A stretch of DNA of 64,000 nucleotides from Paenibacillus durus ATCC 35681 (GCF_000993825.1 NZ_CP011114.1:2852001-2916000), one strand, 5' to 3'. Numbered from the stretch's first letter, positions 24,425 through 33,624 are shown. Made by a program: numbers and translations. The notes: generated by a model from the letters alone, not told the origin.

Positions 24425-25521
24425 GGGCTTCCCTCCTTCTTTAGCTGCCTGATAACCTCGCGTACCGCGGACTCCTCGATACCGTCAACAATGCTGACGG
24501 CTCCAATTTCGTCGGGAACGATGAACGTTATCCGGCCTTCCTTGAATTTCTTGTCATGCATCATCGCTTCGATGATGTCTTCCTCGCCGTATTCCGCCGG
24601 CAATCTGGTCGGAAGCTCCAGGGCAGCAAGCAAGGAAACCGTCTCTTCGTAAAGAGAACGGGAACGCCCCAGCTTAGCGGCCAGAAGCGCCGAGCCCACC
24701 ATTCCGATGGAGATGGCTTCGCCGTGCAGGAAGGTTCCATAACCGCCCACCGCTTCTACGGCATGTCCAATCGTATGGCCCAGGTTCAGGATGGCACGCA
24801 GCCCATGCTCTCTTTCATCCTCACCCACGACGTCCGCCTTGATCGCGCAGCCGCGCTCCAGCGCATAGCCCAGCGCCTCCGGCTCCAGAGCGAGCAGTTC
24901 GGACGCATGGTCCCGGCACCAGTAGGCGAACTCGCGGTCCAAGATAAGACCGTGCTTGACGACTTCAGCCAGACCGGATCGCACCTGGCGCGAAGGAAGC
25001 GACGTCAGCGTATTCAGGTCGTACACGACCATTTTCGGCTGATAGAAGGCGCCGATCATATTCTTCGCCAGCGGGTGGTTCACCGCCACCTTGCCGCCGA
25101 CGCTGCTGTCATGTGCCAGTATCGTCGTCGGAATTTGCATAAAGCCGATGCCGCGCATGTAGGTCGCGGCGACAAAGCCAGCTAAATCGCCGACAACCCC
25201 GCCTCCGAGCGCCAGCACGGCGGAACTGCGGTCTAGCCCGGCAGAGATCGCCGTTGTCATCACTTCCTCGTACACAGTCAGGGACTTCGACGCTTCTCCC
25301 GACGGAATGACATGGCTGACCACTGTATAGCCCCCGGCCTTTAGCCGCGATTCTAGATCAGCCAGATATAGAGGGGCTACTGCGCTGTCGCTGACGATCA
25401 GCAGCGGGCTGCGCACCGGAAATCCGGCTTCCGCGCATAGTCCGGCAATGCCCTCCAATATTCCGCTGCCGATCACGATCGGATAGGAGCGTTGACCCAA
25501 CTCTACTTGAATCCGCCGCAT
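24418..25521 (-). CDS. aroB: 3-dehydroquinate synthase
   Basis: NAD- and metal-dependent second step of the shikimate pathway, from DAHP to 3-dehydroquinate. The 367-aa protein has the GGGVVGDLAGF nucleotide-binding loop, the PTTILAHDSSVGGKVAVN motif, and metal-binding residues in GLAEVVKHG, LNLGHTIGHAVE and LHGEAISIGM. The ATG at 25521 follows the aroC stop by one nucleotide and has GGAGAG 8 nt upstream. Confidence 0.97.
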   Translation of the reverse strand: MRRIQVELGQRSYPIVIGSGILEGIAGLCAEAGFPVRSPLLIVSDSAVAPLYLADLESRLKAGGYTVVSHVIPSGEASKSLTVYEEVMTTAISAGLDRSSAVLALGGGVVGDLAGFVAATYMRGIGFMQIPTTILAHDSSVGGKVAVNHPLAKNMIGAFYQPKMVVYDLNTLTSLPSRQVRSGLAEVVKHGLILDREFAYWCRDHASELLALEPEALGYALERGCAIKADVVGEDEREHGLRAILNLGHTIGHAVEAVGGYGTFLHGEAISIGMVGSALLAAKLGRSRSLYEETVSLLAALELPTRLPAEYGEEDIIEAMMHDKKFKEGRITFIVPDEIGAVSIVDGIEESAVREVIRQLKKEGSPW

Positions 25522-25522
25522 A

Positions 25523-26692
25523 TCAGTAGCTCTCCAATTGGGCGAGATAGTTATTATAATTGGCTCTGATTTCTTCCAAGGAATCGCCGCCGAATTTATC
25601 CAGGAATGCCTTGGCGATTTCCCAGGCAACCACATTCTCCATGACAACGCATGCCGCAGGCACCGCGCAGGCATCGGAGCGCTCCACCTGTGCGGTAAAC
25701 GGCTCCTTGGTATCGATATCCACGCTCTGCAAAGGCTTGTAAAGCGTCGGAATCGGCTTCATTACACCGCGAACCACCACTTGCATGCCGTTCGTCATTC
25801 CGCCTTCAAAGCCGCCAAGCCGGTTGCTTGCCCGGTGGTATCCTCGGGCCGGATCGTACAGAATCTCGTCATGAACCTTCGAGCCGCGCAGCTTGCCCGC
25901 TTCAAAGCCAATCCCGATCTCCACGCCTTTGAAGGCGTTGATGGACACAACCGCTCCGGCGATGGCTCCGTCCAGCTTGCGGTCGGCTTGTACATGCGTG
26001 CCAAGGCCGACCGGAAGTCCTTCAACGATACATTCCACGATTCCGCCGATGGAGTCGCCTTCTTCCTTGATCTGGTCTATGTAGGCTTCCATCTTCTTCT
26101 CGGTTTCTTTATCCACTACTCTGACCGAGGATTCTTCGGTGCGGGTAATCAGTTCGTCAATCGGCAGGTCATTAGCAGGAGCTTCGATTTCACCGATCCG
26201 GATGACCTGTCCGGCAATCTTCACTCCGAATGCTTCGAGAAGTTGACGCGCCACCGCGCCGCAGGCTACCCGCGCCGCTGTCTCCCTGGCGCTGGAGCGC
26301 TCCAGGACATTGCGCAAATCCGTCAGATTGTATTTAAGCCCCCCGTTCAGGTCCGCATGCCCCGGACGTGGACGGTTCACCCGCCGCTTATCCTCGTCTG
26401 CGCCCGGAATCGGCTCAACATTCATGATGTTCTTCCAGTGAGTCCAGTCGTTATTCTCTACAACCAGCGCAATTGGAGCTCCGGTCGTGACTCCGTGGCG
26501 CACTCCGCCGACAATCTGGGCGGTATCTTTCTCAATTTGCATGCGGCGGCCGCGGCCGTAACCTTTTTGACGTCGCTGCAGTTGAAAATTAAGCTGTTCA
26601 AAATCCAGCGTAAGATTGCTGGGCATACCCTCTATAATCGCAGTAAGCTGGGGACCGTGCGTCTCCCCGGCCGTTAAATAACGTAAACTCAT
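25523..26692 (-). CDS. aroC: Chorismate synthase
   Basis: FMN-dependent last step of the shikimate pathway, from EPSP to chorismate. The 389-aa protein begins with the family start ([12 protein letters not shown]) and contains RPGHADLNG, the [14 protein letters not shown] motif and SDACAVPAA. First gene of aroC-aroB-aroH with its own promoter. The gene is called aroF in older B. subtilis nomenclature. Confidence 0.97.
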   Translation of the reverse strand: MSLRYLTAGETHGPQLTAIIEGMPSNLTLDFEQLNFQLQRRQKGYGRGRRMQIEKDTAQIVGGVRHGVTTGAPIALVVENNDWTHWKNIMNVEPIPGADEDKRRVNRPRPGHADLNGGLKYNLTDLRNVLERSSARETAARVACGAVARQLLEAFGVKIAGQVIRIGEIEAPANDLPIDELITRTEESSVRVVDKETEKKMEAYIDQIKEEGDSIGGIVECIVEGLPVGLGTHVQADRKLDGAIAGAVVSINAFKGVEIGIGFEAGKLRGSKVHDEILYDPARGYHRASNRLGGFEGGMTNGMQVVVRGVMKPIPTLYKPLQSVDIDTKEPFTAQVERSDACAVPAACVVMENVVAWEIAKAFLDKFGGDSLEEIRANYNNYLAQLESY

Positions 26693-26754
26693 GCTGCGTT
26701 CCCCCTTCGCGCTTTCAAACTGTAAACTGCTAAAATCCGTTATGACCTTTGCTC

Positions 26755-26784
26755 ATTATAGTATAGGGAAATCACTTTTGACAA
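26755..26784 (-). promoter_or_regulatory. Sigma-A promoter of aroC-aroB-aroH
   Basis: TTGTCA and a perfect TATAAT with 18 nt between, 62 nt before the aroC start. It lies downstream of repeat copy C, so the repeat is not part of the transcript from this promoter. Confidence 0.75.
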
Positions 26785-26833
26785 GAATGTTACATAAAGA
26801 CAGCAGCATAAAGTGAGGTCCTGGTTGAGCGTA

Positions 26834-26932
26834 CAAGAAGAAACGGCTACACCGTCCTGTTAGGGACGGTACCGTTTCTCGTAGAAATATAAGACAAAAT
26901 GATAAGCGCTCAGCTTATAAATCTTGTATTTT
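26834..26932 (+). repeat. Two-hairpin interspersed repeat, copy C
   Basis: A 99-nt copy nearly identical to copy A, between the terminator of the 53-aa gene and the aroC promoter. Outer and inner stems of hairpin 1 are intact. Hairpin 2 has one change (TCTTGTATTT) that would give a wobble pair in RNA. It ends at the tail of the adjoining terminator. Confidence 0.85.
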
Positions 26933-26933
26933 A

Positions 26934-26980
26934 ACAATAAAGCGCCGCCCGGGCTCCATTTTATAGGAGCGGGCGGCGCC
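26934..26980 (-). terminator. GC-rich terminator after the 53-aa gene
   Basis: Long stem of about 14 bp (GCGCCGCCCG...CGGGCGGCGC with CTCC/GGAG) and an AT-rich tail on the minus strand. The tail is not a pure T run. Confidence 0.65.
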
Positions 26981-27007
26981 TTCGTATGGCTGCACTTGAA
27001 CGGGACT

Positions 27008-27169
27008 TTAACCGCCGACGCGCCGGCTCTGCCGCAGGCAGGACGTTTTGCCCGGCTCCTGCCGAAGCAGAAGCTGAAGCTGAACATCCTCCATACCGAG
27101 AATTTGTCCGCATTCCCTTATCGTAATGAACCCCCGGCGGTATGCGTCGATTACCTTGCTTTTATCCAT
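27008..27169 (-). CDS. Small helix-turn-helix-like protein, 53 aa
   Basis: Short ORF between cheR and the aroC promoter. Residues 3-35 (KVIDAYRRGFITIRECGQIL, then GMEDVQLQLL) look like a helix-turn-helix, similar in style to sigma region 4 or small DNA-binding regulators. The C-terminal tail is basic. AAAGG lies 10 nt before the ATG and a strong terminator follows 28 nt after the stop, which support a real gene. No family name can be given; DNA binding is inference. Confidence 0.55.
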   Translation of the reverse strand: MDKSKVIDAYRRGFITIRECGQILGMEDVQLQLLLRQEPGKTSCLRQSRRVGG

Positions 27170-27269
27170 TTCTTTACGACCTTTCGCTTGGCATACTGAC
27201 TCTATTATTCAGTATCTCTGCAAGCACCCGAAAGTATACCTCGAACTGGAAGACAATGGAGAAGCGTCA

Positions 27270-28076
27270 TTATTTTTTGCGGTAAAAGAACGTTTCCGTA
27301 GATTCGAACCCGTACTTGGAAGGTGTAAAAATCTGCTCCGTGCTTCCTACGAACAAATAGCCGCCGGGGCGGAGACTGGCCGAAAACTCGCGATACAGCT
27401 TATCCTTGGCTTCCTCCGTAAAATAGATCATTACGTTCCGGCAAACGATAAGATCGAACCCGGTATCAAATTTGTCCAGCAGCAGATTCTGCTTGCGGAA
27501 GTCGATATTTTTCTTCAATTCATCGCTGACCTTGTACATTAGCCCTTCAGGCGAGAAGTACCGGTCGGCCACGTCCTTTGGCACATCTTTAAGCGAACGC
27601 TCGAGATATATTCCCTTGTTGGCCTTGGCTAATGCGCCTTCATCAATATCGGTCGCCAGAATGCTGGTCTCGCGCAGAATTTTTTTATCGGAAAGAATCA
27701 TGGCAAGTGTGTAAGGCTCTTCCCCGGTGGAACAAGCGGCGCTCCACAGCTTCAGCCCTTTGCCGCTTCCCTGGAGCTCAGGCAAAATAACATCGCGAAG
27801 CACTTCCCAGCGATTCGGATTGCGCCAAAATTCGGAAACGTTAATCGTCATCCGGTCCAGGAACTCGTAAAACAGACCCTTGTCAGCCATCATTGCCGCA
27901 AAAAAGTCAGTGAAAGTATGGTATCCGTTCTTCGTGCGGAGTGTCGTCAAACGCCGTTTCATCTGGGCTTCCTTGTACTGTGACAGATCGATGCCCGTGC
28001 TTTTGTTGACATTTTGAATAAACCCTGTGTAATCGGGATCCGCTGCCGCCGCTTCGCGTTCAGGCATCATTGTCAT
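27270..28076 (-). CDS. cheR: Chemotaxis protein methyltransferase CheR
   Basis: SAM-dependent methylation of chemoreceptor glutamates. The 268-aa protein has the N-terminal helical CheR_N domain (RRLTTLRTKNGYHTF), the SAM-binding WSAACSTGEEPYTLA and the RNVMIYF motif. It is 24 nt from ndk; the ndk-cheR-aro order is that of B. subtilis. GGGG and AAAGGA precede the ATG. Confidence 0.96.
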   Translation of the reverse strand: MTMMPEREAAAADPDYTGFIQNVNKSTGIDLSQYKEAQMKRRLTTLRTKNGYHTFTDFFAAMMADKGLFYEFLDRMTINVSEFWRNPNRWEVLRDVILPELQGSGKGLKLWSAACSTGEEPYTLAMILSDKKILRETSILATDIDEGALAKANKGIYLERSLKDVPKDVADRYFSPEGLMYKVSDELKKNIDFRKQNLLLDKFDTGFDLIVCRNVMIYFTEEAKDKLYREFSASLRPGGYLFVGSTEQIFTPSKYGFESTETFFYRKK

Positions 28077-28099
28077 CTACCCCTGTCCTTTTGCCCGGA

Positions 28100-28543
28100 T
28101 CAGATCCAGGCCGCAATATCTTTGTTATACTTGTTCAGTTCCTCGGGAGCAAAAAAGTTGGCGATTTCTCTTGCTGCGCTCTCGGGAGAGTCGGAACCGT
28201 GAATCAGATTGAGAGGGGTGTGGCTGGCGAAATCCCCGCGGATAGTTCCAGGAAGCGCTTCGCTCACCTTCGTCTTCCCGATCAGCAGTCTGGACAGAGC
28301 GATCACGTCATCGCCCTCCCAGATCATTGCAAAGACGGGACCGGAAGTGATAAACGCGATGAGCTCCGGAAAAAAATCTTTGCCCTCATGCTCCGCATAA
28401 TGACGCTTGGCCTGCTCCTCCGTTACCGTGATGAGCTTGGCGGCGACCAGCTTAAAACCTTTGTCCTCAAAACGGGCTACTATGCGGCCAATCAGACCGC
28501 GCTGCACACCGTCAGGCTTGATCATCAAATACGTTCTCTCCAT
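28100..28543 (-). CDS. ndk: Nucleoside diphosphate kinase
   Basis: Transfers the gamma-phosphate between nucleoside tri- and diphosphates through a phosphohistidine. The 147-aa protein has the catalytic His115 in NLIHGSDS and the N-terminal [15 protein letters not shown]. The ATG at 28543 is spaced 9 nt from GGAGA; a GTG three codons upstream is too close to it. Confidence 0.97.
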   Translation of the reverse strand: MERTYLMIKPDGVQRGLIGRIVARFEDKGFKLVAAKLITVTEEQAKRHYAEHEGKDFFPELIAFITSGPVFAMIWEGDDVIALSRLLIGKTKVSEALPGTIRGDFASHTPLNLIHGSDSPESAAREIANFFAPEELNKYNKDIAAWI

Positions 28544-28589
28544 AGGGTTCACTCTCCATTCTCCCTTATAGATGATGGTCTATTAAGCT

Positions 28590-28618
28590 ATCTTACCAAA
28601 ATCGCCGCTGTCTGTTAA
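28590..28618 (-). promoter_or_regulatory. Possible sigma-A promoter for ndk-cheR
   Basis: TTAACA and TAAGAT with 17 nt between, in the gap between hepT and ndk, 47 nt before the ndk start. Confidence 0.5.
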
Positions 28619-28645
28619 TTTGTTAAATCAGACCGCACAGCATTA

Positions 28646-29614
28646 TTAGTATGCCCTGCCGGTTACAAAATAGGCAATTTCGCGCAAATTGCCTTTTGTG
28701 CGGTTGTTCGGCAGCTTATCGAGCGCGGCCAGCGCCTTGTCGATGTAACGCGTGGCCAATTCCTCCGCACGGGAGATGCCATCCCCGGATAGAATCAGAT
28801 CGATGGCGCGGCCAGCTCCCGTGCGGCCTTCGCGGATCTGCTCCAATTCATCCAGAAGGGCGCCGCGAAGCCGGTCGTCCTCCAGGGTGTAGATGACCGG
28901 CAGCGTAATATTCCCCTGCCGCATGTCGCTGCCCGGCGGTTTGCCGAGCTGCTTCTCCGTTCCGGACAGATCAAGCAGATCGTCGCGGATTTGGAAGGCC
29001 ATCCCTACATTGTAGCCATACTTGTAGAGCAGCCCGGCTTTCTCTGGCTCGGCATCGGCGGCGAGCGCCCCGAGCTGGCAGCTGATGGCAATGAGCAGCG
29101 CGGTTTTACGCCGGATGCGCCGCAAATAATGGCGCACGCTCTGTCCGCTGTTGAAGAAATCGCGGATCTGCTCCATCTCGCCAATCGTCATCTCCACCAT
29201 CGCCTTGGATAGAATCTGATGGATGCGCGGGTTCGGCAGCTCCGCCGTTATGGCCAAAGCCTTAGCATAGATAAAATCGCCCGTGTACATTGCGATTTTA
29301 TCGCCCCATTTGGCCTTGACGGTCGGCTCCCCGCGCCGCGTATCGGCATCGTCAATGACATCGTCGTGGACAAGGGAAGCGCTGTGAATCAGCTCCAGAG
29401 GAACGGCAACCCGCTTCAGCTTATCCAGATCGTATGTGCCGAATTTACCGCCCATGAGCACAAATACCGGGCGCAGCCGCTTGCCGCCGGCCTTCAGCAG
29501 ATGGAGTGACGTTTCCGTAAGCAGAGGATCATCCCCCTGGACGCTGCGGTACAGTTCCTTCTCAAGAGTATCCATATCTTTAGTTAGCAGGCCGAACATT
29601 TGCAGTCGTTTCAT
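28646..29614 (-). CDS. hepT: Heptaprenyl diphosphate synthase component II
   Basis: Catalytic subunit making the C35 side chain of menaquinone-7 from FPP and IPP. The 322-aa trans-prenyltransferase has the first aspartate-rich motif DDVIDD (residues 84-89), the GGKRLRP IPP-binding segment and the second motif RDDLLD. It works with HepS (32692-33558). It overlaps the end of mqnA by 4 nt. Confidence 0.95.
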   Translation of the reverse strand: MKRLQMFGLLTKDMDTLEKELYRSVQGDDPLLTETSLHLLKAGGKRLRPVFVLMGGKFGTYDLDKLKRVAVPLELIHSASLVHDDVIDDADTRRGEPTVKAKWGDKIAMYTGDFIYAKALAITAELPNPRIHQILSKAMVEMTIGEMEQIRDFFNSGQSVRHYLRRIRRKTALLIAISCQLGALAADAEPEKAGLLYKYGYNVGMAFQIRDDLLDLSGTEKQLGKPPGSDMRQGNITLPVIYTLEDDRLRGALLDELEQIREGRTGAGRAIDLILSGDGISRAEELATRYIDKALAALDKLPNNRTKGNLREIAYFVTGRAY

Positions 29615-30468
29615 TCTTTCACCCGTGTCAGCAGATTATCGCTCCAAAACTCCATCTTCACCTTCTGCGGCAGCAGCCCCATTTCATTGGCATAGCGGAA
29701 ATAGAGATTTAATCCTTTCTGCTGCCTTTCTCCAAAATCATAACACAAATTCTGGAAATAACCAGACCAGTATCCGGGGTCCCCGCCAATTCGATCACAG
29801 GCCTCCGAGACAATCGGCGCCAGATTCCGCAGTCCCCGCCGCTTGCTCTCGATTAAGGCTTGGCAGATCTCAGCGACAGCCTCCGGTTTATCCAGCGCCG
29901 ATTTCCGGCTTACGGCCCAGACCGCAAAGGTCATCCCAAGTCCCGTCCACCGTTTCCACATCTCGCCCAGGTCGGTAACTCTATACTTCTTATTTTGCCA
30001 CATTGCCCGGATCGCATGATCGCCAATCAGCAGACAGGCATCCGCCTGTTCCATCATCTTTTCCAGATTCGGCTCAGCGCTTATGTATTCCGGATTTCCG
30101 CCCACAGCCTTCTCCAGCAAAATTTTCAGCAGGTTCACCGACGTAGCCGACGTGTTCGTCACGGCGATCGTTCCATTCGCCGCTTCTTCCACCGTTCCCT
30201 TCGAGAACAACAGAATCGACCTCACAGGACCGTCCGAGCTGACGGAAAGCCCAGGAAGCACCAGCAGCCTGTCGCTCGCTTCGGCAAATGCAAAAGAAGA
30301 CAGCGCTCCAACATCAATATCGCCGAGGGCCATGCCGCGATTCAGTACGGAAGGCACCTCGCTAACCACCCGGGCCGGAAAAGATAGAGCAGAAGGATCA
30401 AAGTTAAAAAAAACGGGCCATGAATTGGTATAGCTGATTTTGCCGATTACGGCAGGACCGTTCTTCAT
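29611..30468 (-). CDS. mqnA: Chorismate dehydratase MqnA (futalosine pathway)
   Basis: Converts chorismate to 3-enolpyruvylbenzoate, the entry step of the futalosine route to menaquinone. The 285-aa protein has the periplasmic-binding-like fold of the MqnA/MqnD group, seen in KISYTNSWPVFF at the N-terminus, DIDVGALSSFAFA and LLIGDHAI. The ATG at 30468 lies one nucleotide after the ubiX-like stop, with GGGGGG upstream. It drains chorismate, the product of aroC in this window. Confidence 0.9.
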   Translation of the reverse strand: MKNGPAVIGKISYTNSWPVFFNFDPSALSFPARVVSEVPSVLNRGMALGDIDVGALSSFAFAEASDRLLVLPGLSVSSDGPVRSILLFSKGTVEEAANGTIAVTNTSATSVNLLKILLEKAVGGNPEYISAEPNLEKMMEQADACLLIGDHAIRAMWQNKKYRVTDLGEMWKRWTGLGMTFAVWAVSRKSALDKPEAVAEICQALIESKRRGLRNLAPIVSEACDRIGGDPGYWSGYFQNLCYDFGERQQKGLNLYFRYANEMGLLPQKVKMEFWSDNLLTRVKE

Positions 30469-30469
30469 C

Positions 30470-31072
30470 TTAATCCCCCCATCTGCGAAATAAAGCGTGA
30501 TCAATTCCGAAGCTGTCCAGCACCTTCCCGACCATAAAGTTGACCAAATCATCCAGGCTTTGCGGCCCGAAATAAAAAGCCGGCATGGCCGGAATCATTC
30601 GAACGCCGAGCCGGGACAGCTTCAGCATATTTTCCAAATGTATCGCATGCAGCGGGGTCTCCCTGGGAACGAGCACCAGCGGACGTCCCTCCTTCAGCAT
30701 CACATCTGCGGCGCGGGTCATCAGATTGTCGGAGGAGCCGTTCGCCACGGCCGACAGCGTTCCCATGGAACAGGGCATGATGATCATCCCCTCTGTCCGG
30801 AAGGAGCCGCTCGCGATGGAAGCTCCGATATCCGCGACGGGGTGATAGAGCAGAGAACCGGGACGGCCGCTGAAATGTTCATTCAGAACGCCCTCCCGGT
30901 CCGAGACGTTCCAGCCCAGCTCTTCTTTCAGAACCCGCCAGCCCGCATTGCTAATAACAAGATGTACCGCAAGTCCCAGGGACAGTAGCGTTTCCGTTAA
31001 GCGAACACCGTATATCGCGCCGCTGGCTCCCGTAATGCCGACTATAAAGCCCTTCGATCTTGAGTTACTCAT
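30470..31072 (-). CDS. UbiX-like flavin prenyltransferase
   Basis: Makes prenylated FMN, the cofactor of UbiD-type decarboxylases. The 200-aa protein has the FMN-binding GITGASGAIYG (residues 12-22), the IMPCSMGTLSAVANGSSDNLMTRAADV region and VPRETPLHAIHLENM. In the futalosine pathway a UbiD-like decarboxylase is expected as partner; none is in the window. It overlaps the mqnP-like gene by 4 nt. Confidence 0.93.
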   Translation of the reverse strand: MSNSRSKGFIVGITGASGAIYGVRLTETLLSLGLAVHLVISNAGWRVLKEELGWNVSDREGVLNEHFSGRPGSLLYHPVADIGASIASGSFRTEGMIIMPCSMGTLSAVANGSSDNLMTRAADVMLKEGRPLVLVPRETPLHAIHLENMLKLSRLGVRMIPAMPAFYFGPQSLDDLVNFMVGKVLDSFGIDHALFRRWGD

Positions 31073-31944
31073 TTGTTGGTCTGCACCACCAGGTCAATCA
31101 AGGTAAAAGAGAATACGACGATGCTGAGCACCCCGTTCATCGTGAAAAACGCCGTTTGCAGACGGCTCAGATCGTTCGGGGAAACGATATGATGCTCATA
31201 GAACAAAATAGCGTAAGCAATCAGCATGCCTGCGATGTACCACCAGCTCAGATGGGCCATGAACAGCAAGGAAATGAAGCCTATGCCGGTCAATACATGA
31301 AATACCTTGGCAATCTTAAGCGCTCCCGCAACACCAAAGCGGACCGGAATGGAGTGCAGCCCTTCCTTCTTGTCGAACTCCACATCCTGGCAGGAATAAA
31401 TAACGTCAAACCCGGCCGTCCAGAACATGATGGTAAAATAAAACACCATGGCGGTCCAGTCCACCTTGCCGGTAACCGCGACCCATCCCCCAAGCGGAGC
31501 TAGCGCGATCGTGAGGCCCAGAATCAGGTGGCAGGCCCAAGTAAAACGCTTCGTAAAGGAATAAAACACAAGCAGGAACACCGCAATCGGCAGCAGCTTC
31601 GCGGACAGCGGGTTCAGCTTGAACGCGGCCCAGAACAACAGGAAGAAGGAAAAGGCGACAAAGACAATCACTTCTCCCGCCTTCAACAATCCCGCTGGAA
31701 TCGCTCTACCTGCCGTCCGCGGATTCTTGGCGTCGCTTACGCGGTCAATTAAGCGGTTCAGTCCCATCGCGGCGCTGCGGGCGCCGAACATGGCAATAAC
31801 AATCCATCCGATATCCCGCCAGGAAGGCAGTGAACCGGACATCACCATCGAACCGAGCAAGGCGCCCATAAATGCGAACGGAAGGGCGAATAGCGTGTGT
31901 TCAAACTTAATCATTTGCATAAAAATACCAATTTTCTTAAACAT
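31069..31944 (-). CDS. mqnP: UbiA-family prenyltransferase, MqnP-like
   Basis: Integral membrane prenyltransferase, 291 aa, with about nine helices. The first aspartate motif is in GLNRLIDRVSDAKNPRT and the second in DVIYSCQDVEFDKKEG. The MqnP type attaches the polyprenyl chain to the naphthoate intermediate of the futalosine pathway. The ATG at 31944 has AAGGAG 7 nt upstream and overlaps the menG end by 8 nt. Neighbours mqnA and ubiX-like support MqnP over the MenA role. Confidence 0.87.
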   Translation of the reverse strand: MFKKIGIFMQMIKFEHTLFALPFAFMGALLGSMVMSGSLPSWRDIGWIVIAMFGARSAAMGLNRLIDRVSDAKNPRTAGRAIPAGLLKAGEVIVFVAFSFFLLFWAAFKLNPLSAKLLPIAVFLLVFYSFTKRFTWACHLILGLTIALAPLGGWVAVTGKVDWTAMVFYFTIMFWTAGFDVIYSCQDVEFDKKEGLHSIPVRFGVAGALKIAKVFHVLTGIGFISLLFMAHLSWWYIAGMLIAYAILFYEHHIVSPNDLSRLQTAFFTMNGVLSIVVFSFTLIDLVVQTNK

Positions 31945-32683
31945 CCACATTCTCCTTGAGCCCAATGTGTAATGCCGCGATGCCTCCAGTCAAGGGGAAG
32001 GATTTCACGCGTTCCAGACCGGTTTCACGGAAGATCTGCTCCAGCTGCCTTCGGTCCGGAAACATGGCAAGCGATTCGGGAAGCCATCTGTACTGCTCGT
32101 AGCTCTTCGCGAACAGCTTGCCGAGCAGCGGCAGCATCCGTGTGAGGTAGAAATAATAAATGCCTTTGAAAGGCTGGACCGTAGGTTTGGACAATTCCAG
32201 GCAGACAACCATTCCGCCGGGTTTCACCACGCGCTTCATTTCACTAAGCACTTGGATTGGATCAGGCACATTGCGCAGACCGAAGCCGATCGTAGCATAA
32301 TCGAAGGAGCAGTCGCCGAACGGAAGGTTCATCGCGTTGCCCTGTACCAGCGAGATCCGGTCGGCAAGCCCCCGCTCTTCCACCTTGCGGCGGCCGACGG
32401 CGAGCATACCCTCGCTGAAATCGAGTCCCATGACGCATCCGGTCTCGCTGCTCTCAGCCATCGCGATGCTCCAGTCGCAGGTGCCGCAGCACAGATCGAC
32501 GGCGGTATCCCCGCGGCGCATCGCCATCTTGTCCATGGCAAACCGCCTCCAGGCCTTATGACGCCGGAAGCTGAGTATATCGTTCATTGTATCGTACTTT
32601 CCGGCGATTTTCTCGAATACGGAATGGACAAACTGTTCCTTCGGCTTGATCCCGTTATCGCCGGCCGCTGTTGACTTATTCAT
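31937..32683 (-). CDS. menG: Demethylmenaquinone methyltransferase
   Basis: SAM-dependent last step of menaquinone synthesis (MenG/UbiE). The 248-aa protein has the SAM motif VDLCCGTCDWS (usual form CGTGDW or CGTADW), NAMNLPFGDCSFDYATIGFGLRN and RVVKPGGMVVCLE. It lies 8 nt after hepS and is shared by the classical and futalosine routes. Confidence 0.96.
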   Translation of the reverse strand: MNKSTAAGDNGIKPKEQFVHSVFEKIAGKYDTMNDILSFRRHKAWRRFAMDKMAMRRGDTAVDLCCGTCDWSIAMAESSETGCVMGLDFSEGMLAVGRRKVEERGLADRISLVQGNAMNLPFGDCSFDYATIGFGLRNVPDPIQVLSEMKRVVKPGGMVVCLELSKPTVQPFKGIYYFYLTRMLPLLGKLFAKSYEQYRWLPESLAMFPDRRQLEQIFRETGLERVKSFPLTGGIAALHIGLKENVDV

Positions 32684-32691
32684 GTAAGATC

Positions 32692-33558
32692 CTATGCCTC
32701 CCCCGATGCTTGTCCCGACATTTTCAACTGCAGATGGAAACGGTCAAGCGTTCCCCGCAGCTCACGGGCGAGGCTTTCGTCTCTGAGATCCTGAAAGATC
32801 TTCTGAATGGAATCCATCGCCTGATGCAGCTTGTCCGTCAGCAGGGATTCGCATTTATACTTCATTTTCAGCTTCTTCCAATCCTTAGGCCCGAGCTTCC
32901 GTTCCCGGAGTTGCCGTCTCTCTTCATCATTCGCCGACTCCAGCAGATGCCAGAAGCAGTAGCCATTCAGCGCTTCGGCAGTCGAAGCTCCCCGCTTCAA
33001 CTCCAGCGCTATCGTCTCGCAACGGCTGAATTCATACAGCAGATTTGGCCACGCCTCGGCAAGAGAACGGTCGATCAACGGGGTAAAAGACAGGAACAGC
33101 CGCATGTTCAGCTGCACTGCGGCCTGCAAGTAAGCTTCGGCCGAAAGAATCATCTCTTTCGCCTTGATATAGAGCTGCGCCTTTAGCACATTAAAATCGG
33201 CGATTGCCGCGCTTAAAGAACCGACGATCCCTATTTCCCCGCTCTTAGCCAATATATGATAAAACCAGCTGCTGAAATAATCTCCCGCCAGGACCTTCAA
33301 CTGCCGTGAACGCATAGCATCCTCCCCGGCAGGGTCTGCCGGAATATCGATCGACTCATGGGTATCCAGTCCAAGCTGCACGAGCGCAGTAACGAGCGAG
33401 CACAGCTCCGCATCGGGTCTCCTCGCGGCGCCATGATTCAAAAATGCATATAACAATGATACCCGGGCATCCGGAAATGGCGGCAGATCCGTATGCCGCT
33501 GAATCATGTCGTAATCCGTATAAGTTTTAGCCATTTGCGGTATGCGGTACGGTTTCAT
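32692..33558 (-). CDS. hepS: Heptaprenyl diphosphate synthase component I
   Basis: Non-catalytic partner of HepT. The 288-aa helical protein lacks the aspartate-rich motifs, as expected for HepS, and sits before menG as in B. subtilis. The ATG at 33558 has GGAGG 5 nt upstream; residues further upstream in this frame are not conserved. Confidence 0.85.
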   Translation of the reverse strand: MKPYRIPQMAKTYTDYDMIQRHTDLPPFPDARVSLLYAFLNHGAARRPDAELCSLVTALVQLGLDTHESIDIPADPAGEDAMRSRQLKVLAGDYFSSWFYHILAKSGEIGIVGSLSAAIADFNVLKAQLYIKAKEMILSAEAYLQAAVQLNMRLFLSFTPLIDRSLAEAWPNLLYEFSRCETIALELKRGASTAEALNGYCFWHLLESANDEERRQLRERKLGPKDWKKLKMKYKCESLLTDKLHQAMDSIQKIFQDLRDESLARELRGTLDRFHLQLKMSGQASGEA

Positions 33559-33624
33559 TTCAGCCTCCGAGCCAATAAAAATTATGACCGATCGTTTGTT
33601 CACAATCTTGTCTCAATCTTGTCT

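Noticed and set aside
31069-31944. MenA (classical menaquinone prenyltransferase)
   Set aside because: Overlap with a ubiX-like gene and mqnA favours the futalosine-pathway MqnP role; a definite split would need a phylogeny.
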